In this document: positions 1-7,925 of the stretch, piece by piece
How the letters are laid out: each line of letters begins with the position of its first letter
Numbering within the stretch: position 1 is the stretch's first letter
DNA from: an uncultured bacterium
GTDB lineage: Bacteria > Bacillota_I > Bacilli_A > RF39 > UBA660
Length of the DNA stretch: 12,894 bases
NCBI GenBank assembly: GCA_905215145.1
Contig: CAJMOW010000022.1
Span: forward strand, 1-12,894
Reading direction: 5' to 3'
Notes under the pieces: generated by a model
What the model was told of the DNA's origin: nothing
The model's input: only the letters and a program-made list of their open reading frames with translations
The model's database searches: none
Translations under genes and position numbers: made by a program

Positions 1-376
1 TACTTGGACATTCTAGTGTTAATCCACTAGGGATTGCAACATTAACTGGATGTGAATATCCAGCAGTTACTACTAATTCATTTCCTTTAGTAGCAAAACG
101 ATATCCTACACCTATTGATTCTAGTTTCTTTTCAAAACCTTCTGAAACACCAATAATCATATTTTTGATATTAGCATTTGCAGTACCATGAAAATTCTTG
201 AAGTTATCATTTTTTCTAGTTAATTTAACTTCATTTCCTTCTACTGTTACAGTAATATTTTTATTAATTTTAGTAGAAAGTTCTCCTTTTGGTCCTTTTA
301 CTGTTACAACATCTCCATCAGTTGATAGTGTAACATTTGCAGGTAATGAAAGTATTCTATTTCCAATACGACTCAT
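1..376 (-). CDS. rplF: 50S ribosomal protein L6 (uL6), 5' part; 3' end outside window
   Basis: This encodes large-subunit protein L6, which binds 23S rRNA near the sarcin-ricin loop and the L7/L12 stalk base. About 125 codons are present, roughly 70% of the usual ~180 residues. The ATG is at 374-376, behind an AGAGGAT ribosome binding site. The translation opens MSRIGNRILSLPANV and continues with VVTVKGPKGELS, the HGTANANIKNM motif, GVSEGFEKKLE, GVGYRF and GYSHPVNVAIPSG, all standard L6 signatures in the right order. It lies 15 bp after rpsH, as in the canonical spc order. Nothing seems unusual, and the truncation is only the window edge. Confidence 0.97.
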   Translation of the reverse strand, partial: MSRIGNRILSLPANVTLSTDGDVVTVKGPKGELSTKINKNITVTVEGNEVKLTRKNDNFKNFHGTANANIKNMIIGVSEGFEKKLESIGVGYRFATKGNELVVTAGYSHPVNVAIPSGLTLECPS

Positions 377-391
377 ATAAATCCTCTCTTT

Positions 392-787
392 CTACCAAAT
401 AAACGCTAATACTTCTCCACCTAATGATTGACGTCTTGCATCTCTATCTGTCATTATTCCTTTAGAAGTAGACACGATAGCAATACCAAGTCCATTTAAC
501 ACACGTGGTAATTCTTCAGCTTTAGCATAAACACGTAATCCTGGTTTAGAAATTCTTTTTAATCCAGTGATAACGCTTTCTTTCTTTTCACCATATTTTA
601 AAGTTAATACAATAATGCTTTGAGAATCAGATTCTTTAGTTTTATAATCGACTATATATCCTTCTTCTTTTAGTATTCTTGCTATTTCTAATTTTATTTT
701 TGAAGCGGGTACTTCAACTTCTTTATAACGCATCGCTTTTGCATTACGAATTCTTGTAAGCATATCTGCGATTGGATCTGTTACCAT
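392..787 (-). CDS. rpsH: 30S ribosomal protein S8 (uS8)
   Basis: S8 is a primary 16S rRNA binder (helix 21) and a central organiser of the 30S platform. In enterobacteria it is also the spc operon translational repressor. The 131-residue length is normal. The N-terminal motif [13 protein letters not shown] and the C-terminal [14 protein letters not shown] and GGEVLAFIW are the family signatures. The ATG at 785-787 follows a GGAGG-type site. It sits 18 bp after rpsZ and 15 bp before rplF. Whether S8 regulates this operon cannot be seen here; I did not identify a helix-21 mimic in the adjacent rplE-rpsZ gap. Confidence 0.98.
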   Translation of the reverse strand: MVTDPIADMLTRIRNAKAMRYKEVEVPASKIKLEIARILKEEGYIVDYKTKESDSQSIIVLTLKYGEKKESVITGLKRISKPGLRVYAKAEELPRVLNGLGIAIVSTSKGIMTDRDARRQSLGGEVLAFIW

Positions 788-805
788 ATATATCCTCCCT
801 TCATC

Positions 806-991
806 CTACCAGCTTGATTTTTTAACCCCTGGTATTTGTCCTTTATATGCTAGTTCCCTAAAACAAATACGACAAATTCCGTATTTTCTAAGTACAGCGT
901 GAGGTCTGCCACATCTTTCACAACGTGTATATTCACGTACTTTGAACTTAGGTTTACGACTAGCTTTTACAATCATGCTTTTCTTAGCCAT
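806..991 (-). CDS. rpsZ: 30S ribosomal protein S14 type Z (uS14, zinc-binding form)
   Basis: This is the short zinc-binding form of S14, which sits in the 30S head near S3 and S10. The 61 residues match the zinc form rather than the ~89-residue zinc-free form. C24-x2-C27 (in [10 protein letters not shown]) and C40-x2-C43 (in [11 protein letters not shown]) form the four-cysteine site. The C-terminal IPGVKKSSW is typical. The ATG at 989-991 is preceded by AGGAGG. Because all four cysteines are present, this copy should need zinc; many Bacillota also carry a zinc-independent paralogue elsewhere, which this window cannot show. Confidence 0.98.
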   Translation of the reverse strand: MAKKSMIVKASRKPKFKVREYTRCERCGRPHAVLRKYGICRICFRELAYKGQIPGVKKSSW

Positions 992-1007
992 ACTATCCTC
1001 CTAATAA

Positions 1008-1547
1008 TTATTTTTTAAATGGCATACCGAAACCTTTTAATAAATCATAAGCTTCTTCGTTTGTTTTTGCTGTTGTAACGAAAACAATATCCATTCCGCG
1101 TACTTTAACAACATTATCATACTCTATTTCAGAGAAAATTAATTGTTCTGTAAGTCCTAATGTATAATTACCTCTACCATCAAATGATTTTGAAGAAACA
1201 CCTCTAAAATCACGAACACGTGGTAGTGTAATAGAAATTAATTTATCTAAAAAGTTATACATATTTTCTCCACGTAAAGTAACTTTACATCCAATAGCTT
1301 GACCTTCTCTTACTTTGAAACCAGCTATTGCTTTTTTTGCTTTAGTAGCAACAGGTTTTTGTCCTGTAATAACTTCAAGATCTGCCATTGCTGCATCAAT
1401 TAATTTACTATTAGTTGTTGCATCACCAACACCCATGTTTACTACTATTTTGTCTAGTTTAGGTACTTCCATAATACTATTATAAGCATGTTTTTCCATT
1501 AAACTAGGTACGATTTCTTTTGAATATTTTTCTTTTAGGTGGTTCAT
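1008..1547 (-). CDS. rplE: 50S ribosomal protein L5 (uL5)
   Basis: L5 binds 5S rRNA and helix 84 of 23S rRNA in the central protuberance and contacts P-site tRNA through an internal loop. The 179-residue length is normal. Visible signatures are the N-terminal [25 protein letters not shown] near residue 33, the [19 protein letters not shown] stretch, [19 protein letters not shown] and the C-terminal [12 protein letters not shown]. The ATG at 1545-1547 follows AAGGAGGG. It lies 17 bp after rplX and 16 bp before rpsZ, and nothing seems unusual. Confidence 0.98.
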   Translation of the reverse strand: MNHLKEKYSKEIVPSLMEKHAYNSIMEVPKLDKIVVNMGVGDATTNSKLIDAAMADLEVITGQKPVATKAKKAIAGFKVREGQAIGCKVTLRGENMYNFLDKLISITLPRVRDFRGVSSKSFDGRGNYTLGLTEQLIFSEIEYDNVVKVRGMDIVFVTTAKTNEEAYDLLKGFGMPFKK

Positions 1548-1564
1548 AAATACCCTCCTTCCAA

Positions 1565-1873
1565 TTAATCAAGGCTTTCATTAGATTTCTTAGAAATTCT
1601 AATTTTTTTGCCATTTTTATCTATCATATGACCTATTCTAGTTCTTTTTTTAGTTTTTGGATCGATCATCATTACATTTGAAGCATTAATTGGAGCTTCC
1701 ATTTCAACGATGCTACCAGCTGTTTGACCATTTGGTTTAATATGTTTTTTAATCATATTTACGCCTTCAACAATTACTTTGTTTTCAGATCTAAGAACTT
1801 TAGTAATAGTGCCTTCTTTTCCTTTTGATTTTCCGGACGTAACAACTACTTTGTCTCCTGTCTTAAATTCCAT
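1565..1873 (-). CDS. rplX: 50S ribosomal protein L24 (uL24)
   Basis: L24 is one of two assembly-initiator proteins of the 50S subunit and ends up near the exit of the peptide tunnel. The 102-residue length is normal. The N-terminal KOW motif is clear ([18 protein letters not shown], about residues 6-23), followed by [12 protein letters not shown] and the acidic-hydrophobic [20 protein letters not shown]. The ATG at 1871-1873 is preceded by GGAGG. It is 14 bp after rplN. Confidence 0.97.
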   Translation of the reverse strand: MEFKTGDKVVVTSGKSKGKEGTITKVLRSENKVIVEGVNMIKKHIKPNGQTAGSIVEMEAPINASNVMMIDPKTKKRTRIGHMIDKNGKKIRISKKSNESLD

Positions 1874-1887
1874 ATTTTTCCTCCAAC

Positions 1888-2256
1888 CTATAACACTTCT
1901 TTAGCAAGTGATACAATTTTCATATAGTTTTTATCACGTAATTCACGTGCAACTGGTCCAAATATACGAGTTCCAACTGGTGTCTTATCATCTTTAATAA
2001 TAACACATGCATTATCATCAAATTTAATATAAGATCCATCTTCTCTTCTAAGACCAAACTTACTTCTAACAACTACAGCTTTTACAACTTTGCTTCTTGC
2101 TACTGTACCGTTAGGAGTTGCTTTTTTTACAGTTCCAACTACTATATCACCAATATTACCTGTTTTAACTTTGCTTCCACCAAGTACTCTAATAACCATT
2201 AGTTCACGAGCACCAGAGTTGTCAGCAACTTTTAAACGACTTTGTTGTTGAATCAT
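1888..2256 (-). CDS. rplN: 50S ribosomal protein L14 (uL14)
   Basis: L14 forms part of intersubunit bridge B8 and is the docking surface for the silencing factor RsfS. The 122-residue length is exactly usual. It opens [19 protein letters not shown] and contains [23 protein letters not shown] and [17 protein letters not shown]. The ATG at 2254-2256 has AGGAGG upstream. It lies 26 bp after rpsQ, one of the largest gaps in this operon; I see no promoter in that gap. Confidence 0.98.
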   Translation of the reverse strand: MIQQQSRLKVADNSGARELMVIRVLGGSKVKTGNIGDIVVGTVKKATPNGTVARSKVVKAVVVRSKFGLRREDGSYIKFDDNACVIIKDDKTPVGTRIFGPVARELRDKNYMKIVSLAKEVL

Positions 2257-2282
2257 ATATTAATCCTCCTATTCGTTTTCAA

Positions 2283-2540
2283 TTATAAAATAATTGCTTT
2301 TTCTACTATTTCAACTAAACGGAAATGTTTAGTTTTAGATAGAGGTCTAGTTTCTATAATACGAACTGTATCTCCTACACTAGCCTCATTTTTTTCATCA
2401 TGAGCAGCATACTTTTTAGAATATTTAACACGTTTTCCGTATAAAGTATCCTTTTTATAAGTTTCAACTAAAACTGTAATTGTTTTATCTGATGAAGCGC
2501 TTACAACTTTTCCTACTAATTCTTGAGTTCTTTTTTCCAT
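2283..2540 (-). CDS. rpsQ: 30S ribosomal protein S17 (uS17)
   Basis: S17 is a primary 16S rRNA binder of the 30S body (helices 7 and 11) with an OB-type fold. The 85 residues are the usual length. Motifs seen are [17 protein letters not shown] (about residues 10-26), [16 protein letters not shown], and the signature [25 protein letters not shown]. The ATG at 2538-2540 follows AGGAGG, and the gene is 11 bp after rpmC. Confidence 0.98.
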   Translation of the reverse strand: MEKRTQELVGKVVSASSDKTITVLVETYKKDTLYGKRVKYSKKYAAHDEKNEASVGDTVRIIETRPLSKTKHFRLVEIVEKAIIL

Positions 2541-2551
2541 TGTTTAACCTC

Positions 2552-2746
2552 CTATTCTGATAGTTCGCGTTCGCGTAAAATTGTTTTCATGCGAGCAACT
2601 AACTTTCTTAATTCTTTGATTCTTGAAGGTTTTTCAAGGTTACCAGTAGCTTGACTTAAACGTAAATTAAATAATTCTTCCTTATATTCTTCAATTTTTT
2701 TTGTAATTTCTTCTGTTGACATATTTCTGATTTCATTATTTTTCAC
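2552..2746 (-). CDS. rpmC: 50S ribosomal protein L29 (uL29), GTG start
   Basis: L29 is a small two-helix protein at the tunnel exit beside L23, part of the docking area for trigger factor and SRP. Motifs are [33 protein letters not shown] and [20 protein letters not shown]. The frame is open to a GTG at 2758, but I place the start at the GTG at 2744-2746. That gives a 64-residue protein of usual length beginning MKNNEI, with GGTGAG four bases upstream. The gene overlaps the end of rplP by 11 bases, suggesting translational coupling. The start is the only uncertain point. Confidence 0.93.
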   Translation of the reverse strand: MKNNEIRNMSTEEITKKIEEYKEELFNLRLSQATGNLEKPSRIKELRKLVARMKTILRERELSE

Positions 2747-3167
2747 TAGTCTCACCACTTTCTTTTTTTACGAATTTACATTTGATAGGAAGTTTGTGCA
2801 TTGCAAGTCTTAAAGCTTCTCTTGCAGTTGCTTCATCTACCCCACTAATTTCAAACATAATTTTTCCTTTTTTAACAACGGCTACCCATACTTCAGGTTG
2901 ACCTTTACCTTTACCCATACGAGTTTCCAAAGGTATTTTAGTTAATGATAAGTGTGGGAAAATATTTATAAATACTTTTCCTCCACGTTTCATATAACGA
3001 GTCATTGCAACACGAGCAGCTTCGATTTGTTGTTGAGTTATCCAAGCACCTTCTTCTGCTTTTAAACCATATTCACCAAAATGTAACTCTTTGTTTCCTC
3101 TTGTTACGCCATCATATTGTAAACGATGTGGTCTACGATATTTAGTTCTTTTTGGAATGACTGCCAT
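2736..3167 (-). CDS. rplP: 50S ribosomal protein L16 (uL16)
   Basis: L16 helps shape the A-site tRNA cleft near the peptidyl transferase centre and is a late assembly protein. From the chosen start it is 143 residues, the usual size. Motifs are the opening [77 protein letters not shown] and a C-terminal [17 protein letters not shown]. The frame is open further upstream inside rpsC, but that extension is not L16. The ATG at 3165-3167 is eight bases from GGGAGG; the ATG at 3171-3173 is only two bases away, too close. It overlaps the 3' end of rpsC by 26 bases. Confidence 0.97.
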   Translation of the reverse strand: MAVIPKRTKYRRPHRLQYDGVTRGNKELHFGEYGLKAEEGAWITQQQIEAARVAMTRYMKRGGKVFINIFPHLSLTKIPLETRMGKGKGQPEVWVAVVKKGKIMFEISGVDEATAREALRLAMHKLPIKCKFVKKESGETSEK

Positions 3168-3822
3168 TTTCATTACCTCCCTTATTTTTCTTTTCAGGAA
3201 GGATTTCTCCTTTGTAAATCCATACTTTAACACCGATCTTACCATAAGTAGTATCTGCTTCTTTATGAGCGTAATCAATATCTGCTCTTAAAGTATGAAG
3301 TGGAACATTTCCTTCAACATATCCCTCAGTTCTTGCCATATCAGCTCCACCTAAACGTCCTGATACTGAAGTTTTAATTCCTTTTGCTCCTGCTTTAACC
3401 GCATTTCTTATAGCTCTTTTTTGAGCGATTCTGAATGAAACACGATTTTCAATTTGATGTGCTATATTTTCTGCAACAAGTGCAGCAACCATATCTGGAT
3501 TTTTTACTTCCATAATTGATATTTGAATATCTTCATTTACTAATTTTGATAATTCTTTTTTTAATTTTTCTATTTCATCTCCACCGTGACCAATTACTAC
3601 GCCAGGTTTTGCCGTATTTATAATAACATCAACTTTTGAATTTGATCTTTCAATAAGAATACTTGCTACTGCAGCATCTTTTAATTTCTTAGTTAAAAAT
3701 CTACGAATTTTAACATCATTATTTAAATATTTTGAGAAATTTTTATTATCTGCGAACCATTTTGATTCCCATGTTTTGTTGATGCCAATTCTAAGTCCTA
3801 TTGGACTAACTTTTTGACCCAC
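3142..3822 (-). CDS. rpsC: 30S ribosomal protein S3 (uS3), GTG start
   Basis: S3 lines the mRNA entry channel of the 30S head and contributes to mRNA unwinding. The protein is 226 residues. It begins [13 protein letters not shown], has a type II KH domain (IIERSNSK-like strand, then [16 protein letters not shown] with the GxxG-type loop at residues 78-81), and a C-terminal domain with [18 protein letters not shown] and [18 protein letters not shown]. The start codon is GTG at 3820-3822, with AAAGGAGG upstream. The last residues are coded by the bases that also carry the rplP ribosome binding site and start. Confidence 0.98.
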   Translation of the reverse strand: MGQKVSPIGLRIGINKTWESKWFADNKNFSKYLNNDVKIRRFLTKKLKDAAVASILIERSNSKVDVIINTAKPGVVIGHGGDEIEKLKKELSKLVNEDIQISIMEVKNPDMVAALVAENIAHQIENRVSFRIAQKRAIRNAVKAGAKGIKTSVSGRLGGADMARTEGYVEGNVPLHTLRADIDYAHKEADTTYGKIGVKVWIYKGEILPEKKNKGGNENGSHSKKN

Positions 3823-3839
3823 GAGTTTTCCTCCTTTGT

Positions 3840-4172
3840 TTATTTTTCACTAACAACTATCTTTATATGACTTGTTCTCTTTTTAATTGGATCTACATGT
3901 CCACGAGAACCAAACTTCATTCTTTTCATTACTTGTCCTTCGTTAACAACAGCTTCTTTAACATATAATTTAGCTTTATCTAAACTTAAGTTATTTTCAG
4001 CATTTGCAACAGCAGACACTAATACTTTTCTAGATAGTCTAGCTGATTCTTTATTAATATTTTTTAATATTTTATCTGCTTCTTCTACGCTTTTTCCACG
4101 TATCAAATCTATAACTAAACGGGCTTTACGAGGTGCAATTCTAACTCCTTTTGCAATCGCTACTGCTTCCAT
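3840..4172 (-). CDS. rplV: 50S ribosomal protein L22 (uL22)
   Basis: L22 contacts all six 23S rRNA domains, and its long beta-hairpin forms part of the peptide tunnel constriction near the macrolide site. The 110-residue length is normal. Motifs are [20 protein letters not shown] and [11 protein letters not shown], with [10 protein letters not shown] near the C-terminus. The hairpin tip (about residues 82-96) reads [15 protein letters not shown]. This keeps the family spacing but differs from the more common arginine/alanine-rich tip. The ATG is at 4170-4172, 25 bp after rpsS. Confidence 0.97.
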   Translation of the reverse strand: MEAVAIAKGVRIAPRKARLVIDLIRGKSVEEADKILKNINKESARLSRKVLVSAVANAENNLSLDKAKLYVKEAVVNEGQVMKRMKFGSRGHVDPIKKRTSHIKIVVSEK

Positions 4173-4197
4173 TTTAGTCCTCCTTCCTGAGTTTTAA

Positions 4198-4467
4198 TTA
4201 TTTTACTTTATTTTCGCCATGTCCACCAAATTTACGTGTTAATGCAAATTCACCTAATTTATGTCCAACCATATCTTCTGTAACATAAACAGGAATGAAT
4301 TCTTTACCATTATGAACAGCAAATGTGTGTCCAATGAATTCAGGGTAGATTGTTGAACGGCGAGACCAAGTTTTTATAACTTCTTTTTTTCCTGTTTCAT
4401 TTGCCTTTATAACCTTGTTAAATAAGTGTTTATCTATAAAAGGTCCTTTTTTTAAGCTTCTAGCCAT
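4198..4467 (-). CDS. rpsS: 30S ribosomal protein S19 (uS19)
   Basis: S19 lies in the 30S head beside S13 and takes part in bridges to the central protuberance. The 89-residue length is usual. It opens [15 protein letters not shown] and contains [26 protein letters not shown] (read in two overlapping parts), [18 protein letters not shown] and a short basic end. The ATG at 4465-4467 has only a modest ribosome binding site (AAGGAA), weaker than its neighbours, so translation may rely partly on coupling to rplB, which ends 18 bp upstream. Confidence 0.97.
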   Translation of the reverse strand: MARSLKKGPFIDKHLFNKVIKANETGKKEVIKTWSRRSTIYPEFIGHTFAVHNGKEFIPVYVTEDMVGHKLGEFALTRKFGGHGENKVK

Positions 4468-4485
4468 TTAATTCAATTCCTTTCC

Positions 4486-5316
4486 CTATTTTTTACGACG
4501 ACGTACGATTAATTTATCGCTTGCTTTTTTATTATCACGTGTCTTATATCCTAATGCTGGTTTACCCCAAGGAGTAACAGGTCCTTTACGACCAACAGGT
4601 GTACGACCTTCTCCACCACCATGTGGGTGATCATTAGGGTTCATAACAGATCCACGAACAGTAGGTCTAATACCCATATGTCTTTTACGACCTGCTTTAC
4701 CAATGCTTACTAATTCATGATCAGCATTTCCAACTTCTCCAATTGTAGCTCTACAAGTACTTAATACTTTACGAACTTCTCCACTTGTTAAACGAAGTAA
4801 TGTATATTTTCCTTCACGTCCTAATATTTGAATACTTGAACCAGCAGTACGTGCCATTTGGCCACCTTTTCCTGCTTTTAATTCAACATTATGAACTAAA
4901 GTACCTTCTGGAATATTTCCAAGTTCTAGTGAGTTCCCAATTTTAATATCTGTTGAAACTCCACTTTCAACTCTATCTCCAACTTTTAATCCTTTTGGAG
5001 CGATAATATATCTTTTTTCTCCATCAGCATAATTGATTAAAGCAATGTTTGATGTTCTATTTGGGTCATATTCTATTGAAGCAACTATGCCAACAACGTT
5101 ATCTTTATTTCTTTTAAAATCGATAATACGATATTTTCTTTTTGCTCCTCCACCACGATGTCTTAAAGTGATTTTACCTTGGTTATTACGACCACCATTT
5201 TTCTTTAATGTTACAACTAGTGATTTTTCTGGTGTGTCTTTAGTTATTTCAGTGTTAACTAATTTAGACATACCACGAGTACCATTAGTCATAGGTTTAA
5301 ATGTTTTTATTGCCAT
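4486..5316 (-). CDS. rplB: 50S ribosomal protein L2 (uL2)
   Basis: L2 supports peptidyl transferase function and subunit association (bridge B7b). The 276-residue length is usual. Landmarks are [19 protein letters not shown] near residues 39-57, [39 protein letters not shown], and [19 protein letters not shown] around residues 228-246. His230 within it corresponds to the conserved histidine implicated in activity. The C-terminus is strongly basic. The ATG at 5314-5316 follows AAGGAGGG, 11 bp after rplW. Confidence 0.98.
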   Translation of the reverse strand: MAIKTFKPMTNGTRGMSKLVNTEITKDTPEKSLVVTLKKNGGRNNQGKITLRHRGGGAKRKYRIIDFKRNKDNVVGIVASIEYDPNRTSNIALINYADGEKRYIIAPKGLKVGDRVESGVSTDIKIGNSLELGNIPEGTLVHNVELKAGKGGQMARTAGSSIQILGREGKYTLLRLTSGEVRKVLSTCRATIGEVGNADHELVSIGKAGRKRHMGIRPTVRGSVMNPNDHPHGGGEGRTPVGRKGPVTPWGKPALGYKTRDNKKASDKLIVRRRKK

Positions 5317-5327
5317 GATTACCCTCC

Positions 5328-5609
5328 TTAGTTAAGTTCAATTGAACTTCCTTCACTTAGTTTAACAATTGCTTTTTTAACTTTTACTGTTTTACCAGTA
5401 TAACGTCCAACTCTTTTTTTCTTTGGTTTAACATTTATAGTATTAACACTATCAACTTTTACATTGAATACTTTTTCAATTGCTTGTTTGATTTGTGTTT
5501 TATTTGCTTTAACATCAACGCTAAATACTATAACATTGTTTTTTGCTAAATCAGAACTTTTTTCAGTAATGATTGGTGCTTTTATAATATCTCTGTAATT
5601 ACTCATCAT
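5328..5609 (-). CDS. rplW: 50S ribosomal protein L23 (uL23)
   Basis: L23 sits at the tunnel exit and is the main docking site for trigger factor and SRP. The 93-residue length is normal. Visible motifs are [15 protein letters not shown] at the N-terminus, [22 protein letters not shown] in the middle and [10 protein letters not shown] before the last strand. Two adjacent ATGs are possible (5607-5609 and 5604-5606). I take the first, eight bases from GAGGAGGTG. It shares one base with the rplD TAA stop (TAATG), so the two are probably translationally coupled. Confidence 0.97.
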   Translation of the reverse strand: MMSNYRDIIKAPIITEKSSDLAKNNVIVFSVDVKANKTQIKQAIEKVFNVKVDSVNTINVKPKKKRVGRYTGKTVKVKKAIVKLSEGSSIELN

Positions 5610-6232
5610 TAGATAAGCACCTCCTCTATTTGTTTAACAGCTGCTTCTGTAATAATCATTTTATCAGCTGATATAACATCTAAAACATTTATTTCATTAG
5701 CTTGTAATAAAATAACATTGCTTAGGTTACGAGTTGCTAAAATCATATTTTCGTTTAATTCATCTACAACTATTAATACATTTTTTTCAGCTTTCAAATT
5801 TGCTAATAAAGATTTAACATCTTTTGTTTTTGAACTTTGGATATCAAAATTGTCAACAACTATTAATTCTTTTTCTATTGCTTTATAAGCTAATGCAGAT
5901 TTTAAAGCTAGTCTTCTTTCTTTACGATTCATTTTTTTGTTGTAGTCTCTTGGATGTGGTCCAAAAACTACACCACCATGATACCAATGTGGAGCACGTG
6001 TACTACCTTGACGAGCACGTCCTGTACCTTTTTGTCTCCAAGGTTTTTTTCCTCCTCCACTAACTTCTGAGCGTGTTTTTGTATCTGCTGTACCTTGTCT
6101 TAATGAATTTCTTGATAAAGTAATTGCATCATATAATACAGCATCATTTGGTTCTATACCCCAAATTTCTTTTGATAATGTAATATCTTTTACTTTTTCA
6201 CCTTTTGTATTTAATACAGATAATTTAGACAT
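5609..6232 (-). CDS. rplD: 50S ribosomal protein L4 (uL4)
   Basis: L4 extends a long loop into the peptide tunnel constriction. In gamma-proteobacteria it also represses the S10 operon through the leader. The 207-residue length is usual. The loop is clear at about residues 57-98 ([40 protein letters not shown]), followed by a globular domain containing [13 protein letters not shown] and VLIVVDEL. The ATG at 6230-6232 has an AGGAGG-type site, 11 bp after rplC. Whether it regulates this operon is not shown by the sequence. Confidence 0.98.
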   Translation of the reverse strand: MSKLSVLNTKGEKVKDITLSKEIWGIEPNDAVLYDAITLSRNSLRQGTADTKTRSEVSGGGKKPWRQKGTGRARQGSTRAPHWYHGGVVFGPHPRDYNKKMNRKERRLALKSALAYKAIEKELIVVDNFDIQSSKTKDVKSLLANLKAEKNVLIVVDELNENMILATRNLSNVILLQANEINVLDVISADKMIITEAAVKQIEEVLI

Positions 6233-6243
6233 CTATATTCCTC

Positions 6244-6999
6244 CTATTCTTCTGTTGCTTCAGCAGGTGCTGATTCAGCAGTTTCTTCGACAACTGGTGT
6301 TTCTTCATTAGCAACTTCTACAGGAGTTTCAGTAACATAAGTGTTTAATTCTTCTGTTTCATTTACTTTTCCTGGATTTTTAACTGAAGTTTTAATTACA
6401 ACTAATGATTTTTTAGGTCCTGGTATATTACCTTTAACTAATATTACATTATTTTCTTTATCAACAGCAATTATTTCTAAGTTTTGAATAGTTACTGTTA
6501 AAACTCCCATATGACCTGGTAATTTTTTACCTTTAAAAACACGCATTGGTCTCATAGTACCCATTGAACCTGGTTTTCTGTGATAATGTGAGCCATGTCC
6601 CATAGGTCCTCTACTTTGATTATGTCTTTTAATAACGCCTTGGAACCCATGACCTTTTGTAGTTCCTGTTACGTCAACTACTTCACCAGCTTCAAATATA
6701 TCAACAGATATTTCTTGACCTAATGAATAGTTGTTAATGTCTACACCTTTAATTTCTTTAAAGAAGCGCTTAGGTGTAGTATTAGCTTTGCTAGTATGTC
6801 CAGCAGAAGCTTTTGTCGCTAACTTTTCTCTCTTTGTATCAAATCCAAGTTGAATAGCTTCATAACCATCGTTTTCTAATGTCTTGATTTGTGTTACAAC
6901 ATTAGGTTCTACTTCTACAACAGTTACCGGAACTAATTTACCTGATTTTGTAAATACTTGAGTCATTCCAATTTTACGACCTAAGATTCCCTTTTTCAT
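6244..6999 (-). CDS. rplC: 50S ribosomal protein L3 (uL3) with acidic C-terminal extension
   Basis: L3 is an assembly initiator whose central loop approaches the peptidyl transferase centre. The core, about residues 1-211, is standard: [35 protein letters not shown], the [17 protein letters not shown] loop, [13 protein letters not shown] and [16 protein letters not shown]. Most bacterial L3 proteins stop near 205-210 residues; this one reaches 251. The extra 40 residues (212-251) contain 13 glutamates and no lysine or arginine, with many Thr, Val, Ala and Pro, so they look disordered and acidic. The start ATG at 6997-6999 has a good ribosome binding site, and rplD follows 11 bp later. Confidence 0.97.
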   Translation of the reverse strand: MKKGILGRKIGMTQVFTKSGKLVPVTVVEVEPNVVTQIKTLENDGYEAIQLGFDTKREKLATKASAGHTSKANTTPKRFFKEIKGVDINNYSLGQEISVDIFEAGEVVDVTGTTKGHGFQGVIKRHNQSRGPMGHGSHYHRKPGSMGTMRPMRVFKGKKLPGHMGVLTVTIQNLEIIAVDKENNVILVKGNIPGPKKSLVVIKTSVKNPGKVNETEELNTYVTETPVEVANEETPVVEETAESAPAEATEE

Positions 7000-7009
7000 A
7001 TTTTTCCTC

Positions 7010-7318
7010 CTATAATATTATTTTGATATCAACACCGCTTGGAATATCTAAATGAGAAAGTGCCTCAATAGTTTCCTTTGTTGGATTTACGATATCAATT
7101 AGTCTTTTGTGTGTTCTCTTTTCAAATTGTTCACGTGAATCTTTGTATTTGTGAACTGCTCTTAAAATAGTAACTTTTTCAATTTCAGTTGGTAGTGGAA
7201 TTGGTCCACAAGCTGTACCTCCTGATCTTTTAACAGTTTCGATTATTTTAGCGCAAGCTGCATCTAAACTTTTGTGTTCAAATGCTTTTAATTTGATACG
7301 AACTTTAGTTTTAGACAT
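7010..7318 (-). CDS. rpsJ: 30S ribosomal protein S10 (uS10, NusE)
   Basis: S10 is a 30S head protein that also acts as NusE in transcription antitermination and transcription-translation coupling. The 102 residues are the usual length. Motifs are [36 protein letters not shown] (about residues 30-48), the tRNA/rRNA-facing [15 protein letters not shown], and [12 protein letters not shown] at the C-terminus. The ATG at 7316-7318 has a strong GAGAGGAGG site. It is the first gene of the S10-spc operon, behind a leader of about 127 nt. Confidence 0.98.
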   Translation of the reverse strand: MSKTKVRIKLKAFEHKSLDAACAKIIETVKRSGGTACGPIPLPTEIEKVTILRAVHKYKDSREQFEKRTHKRLIDIVNPTKETIEALSHLDIPSGVDIKIIL

Positions 7319-7445
7319 TTTGTATCCTCCTCTCGCCTATATCTAGTATAGACTTGCTCCGTGTAAAAACCTGAATGCTAGTTTAATTTGTTTTGCAACT
7401 TAACCTGGCGTATCAGCAACCTCACACATCATTGCATGCCACACA
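7319..7445 (-). promoter_or_regulatory. S10 operon 5' leader, probably structured
   Basis: This is the untranslated leader between the predicted transcription start (about 7445) and rpsJ. It is G/C-richer than the surrounding spacers, which suggests functional RNA. A hairpin with a 7-bp stem (one G-U) and a CUAGA loop lies at 7335-7353, directly before the GAGAGGAGG site at 7326-7334. The hexamer CAGGUU occurs twice in the leader. L4-mediated control of S10 leaders is known from gamma-proteobacteria; whether this one binds a ribosomal protein is inference. I do not assign it to a named RNA family. Confidence 0.6.
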
Positions 7446-7451
7446 TTCAAA

Positions 7452-7480
7452 ATTATACACAATAATTGTATTAAAATCAA
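7452..7480 (-). promoter_or_regulatory. Sigma-A promoter of the S10-spc operon
   Basis: On the minus strand TTGATT (7475-7480) is followed, after exactly 17 bases, by a perfect TATAAT (7452-7457). Transcription would begin near 7445 and run into the rpsJ leader. It is the only consensus promoter seen upstream of the 17 ribosomal protein genes. Confidence 0.85.
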
Positions 7481-7551
7481 GCTTTTTTAGAACTTTTTAT
7501 TAAATTTTTTGCTCATAAAATATTATTGCATATTTTAATATCAAAAGTAGA

Positions 7552-7557
7552 TATAAT
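7552..7557 (+). promoter_or_regulatory. Possible -10 element for the small plus-strand gene
   Basis: A perfect TATAAT lies 15 bases before the ATG of the 107-residue gene. The best -35 candidate, TTGCAT at 7526-7531, is 20 bases away, which is too far for a good promoter. A start about 7 bases downstream of this -10 would fall inside the AGGTGA ribosome binding site (7563-7568). The true promoter may therefore lie slightly further upstream. Confidence 0.35.
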
Positions 7558-7572
7558 ATTATAGGTGAAATA

Positions 7573-7896
7573 ATGAATCTAGTTCCAAATATAAACGCTA
7601 AAACATTTACACTAAGTGCTGTTACAATAGGCTTTTTATTAATTGATGAGTTAACACCAGCTGAACAAAATTCATTAGGCAACTGGTTTATGGCAATAGG
7701 GCAAGTTTTATGTACTAATTCTGCACAACAACAAGTTATTAATAACAGAAGTAATACTTCTACACCATATAACTCACATATTATTAACGATAACAATATA
7801 AATAGCTCTCAAAATAATGTTAACGAGCAAATTGATCTAATGAAAAAAGTCATCAATGTCATGAAACAAGAAATTGATAATTTAAAACAAAATTAA
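7573..7896 (+). CDS. Unrecognised 107-residue protein: hydrophobic N-terminal half, Asn-rich linker, C-terminal coiled coil
   Basis: I cannot assign a function. It is the only plus-strand gene here, with an ATG five bases after AGGTGA. Residues 11-24 (TFTLSAVTIGFLLI) form a hydrophobic helix. The short turn DELTPAEQNSLGNW follows, then a second hydrophobic stretch FMAIGQVLCTN (39-49), so a helical hairpin at or in the membrane is plausible; there is no signal peptide cleavage site. Residues 57-84 are rich in Asn and Ser. Residues 85-105 (EQIDLMKKVINVMKQEIDNL) have heptad-spaced I/L/V/M and should form a coiled coil. Divergent from the S10 promoter and convergent with the sortase cassette, it ends in a shared hairpin. 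Composition and ribosome binding site support a real gene. Confidence 0.8.
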   Translation: MNLVPNINAKTFTLSAVTIGFLLIDELTPAEQNSLGNWFMAIGQVLCTNSAQQQVINNRSNTSTPYNSHIINDNNINSSQNNVNEQIDLMKKVINVMKQEIDNLKQN

Positions 7897-7898
7897 AA

Positions 7899-7925
7899 AT
7901 ACCAATCAATTTTGTTGATTGGTAT
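7899..7925. terminator. Bidirectional intrinsic terminator between convergent genes
   Basis: A perfect 11-bp inverted repeat, ATACCAATCAA (7899-7909) and TTGATTGGTAT (7915-7925), flanks the loop TTTTG. On the minus strand it is followed by ATTTTTAATTTTG; on the plus strand by CTTTATTATTATA, a weaker tract. It lies 3 bp after the plus-strand stop. It also contains the TGA stop (7906-7908) and last codons of the minus-strand membrane protein, so it probably ends both transcripts. Confidence 0.85.

Noticed and set aside
3168..3278. N-terminal extension of L16 suggested by the longer open frame
   Set aside because: The extra 37 codons overlap rpsC and are not found in L16; the GGGAGG site at 3176-3181 positions the ATG at 3167.
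7319..7572. Possible tRNA, small RNA gene or attachment site in the longest spacer
   Set aside because: No cloverleaf, CCA end or integrase-type repeat was seen; the region is explained by the S10 promoter and leader plus the upstream region of the plus-strand gene.
7500..7796. Minus-strand open frame of 98 codons opposite the small plus-strand gene
   Set aside because: The plus-strand frame has a proper ribosome binding site, a coherent hydrophobic/linker/coiled-coil design and a terminator just after its stop; the minus frame has none.
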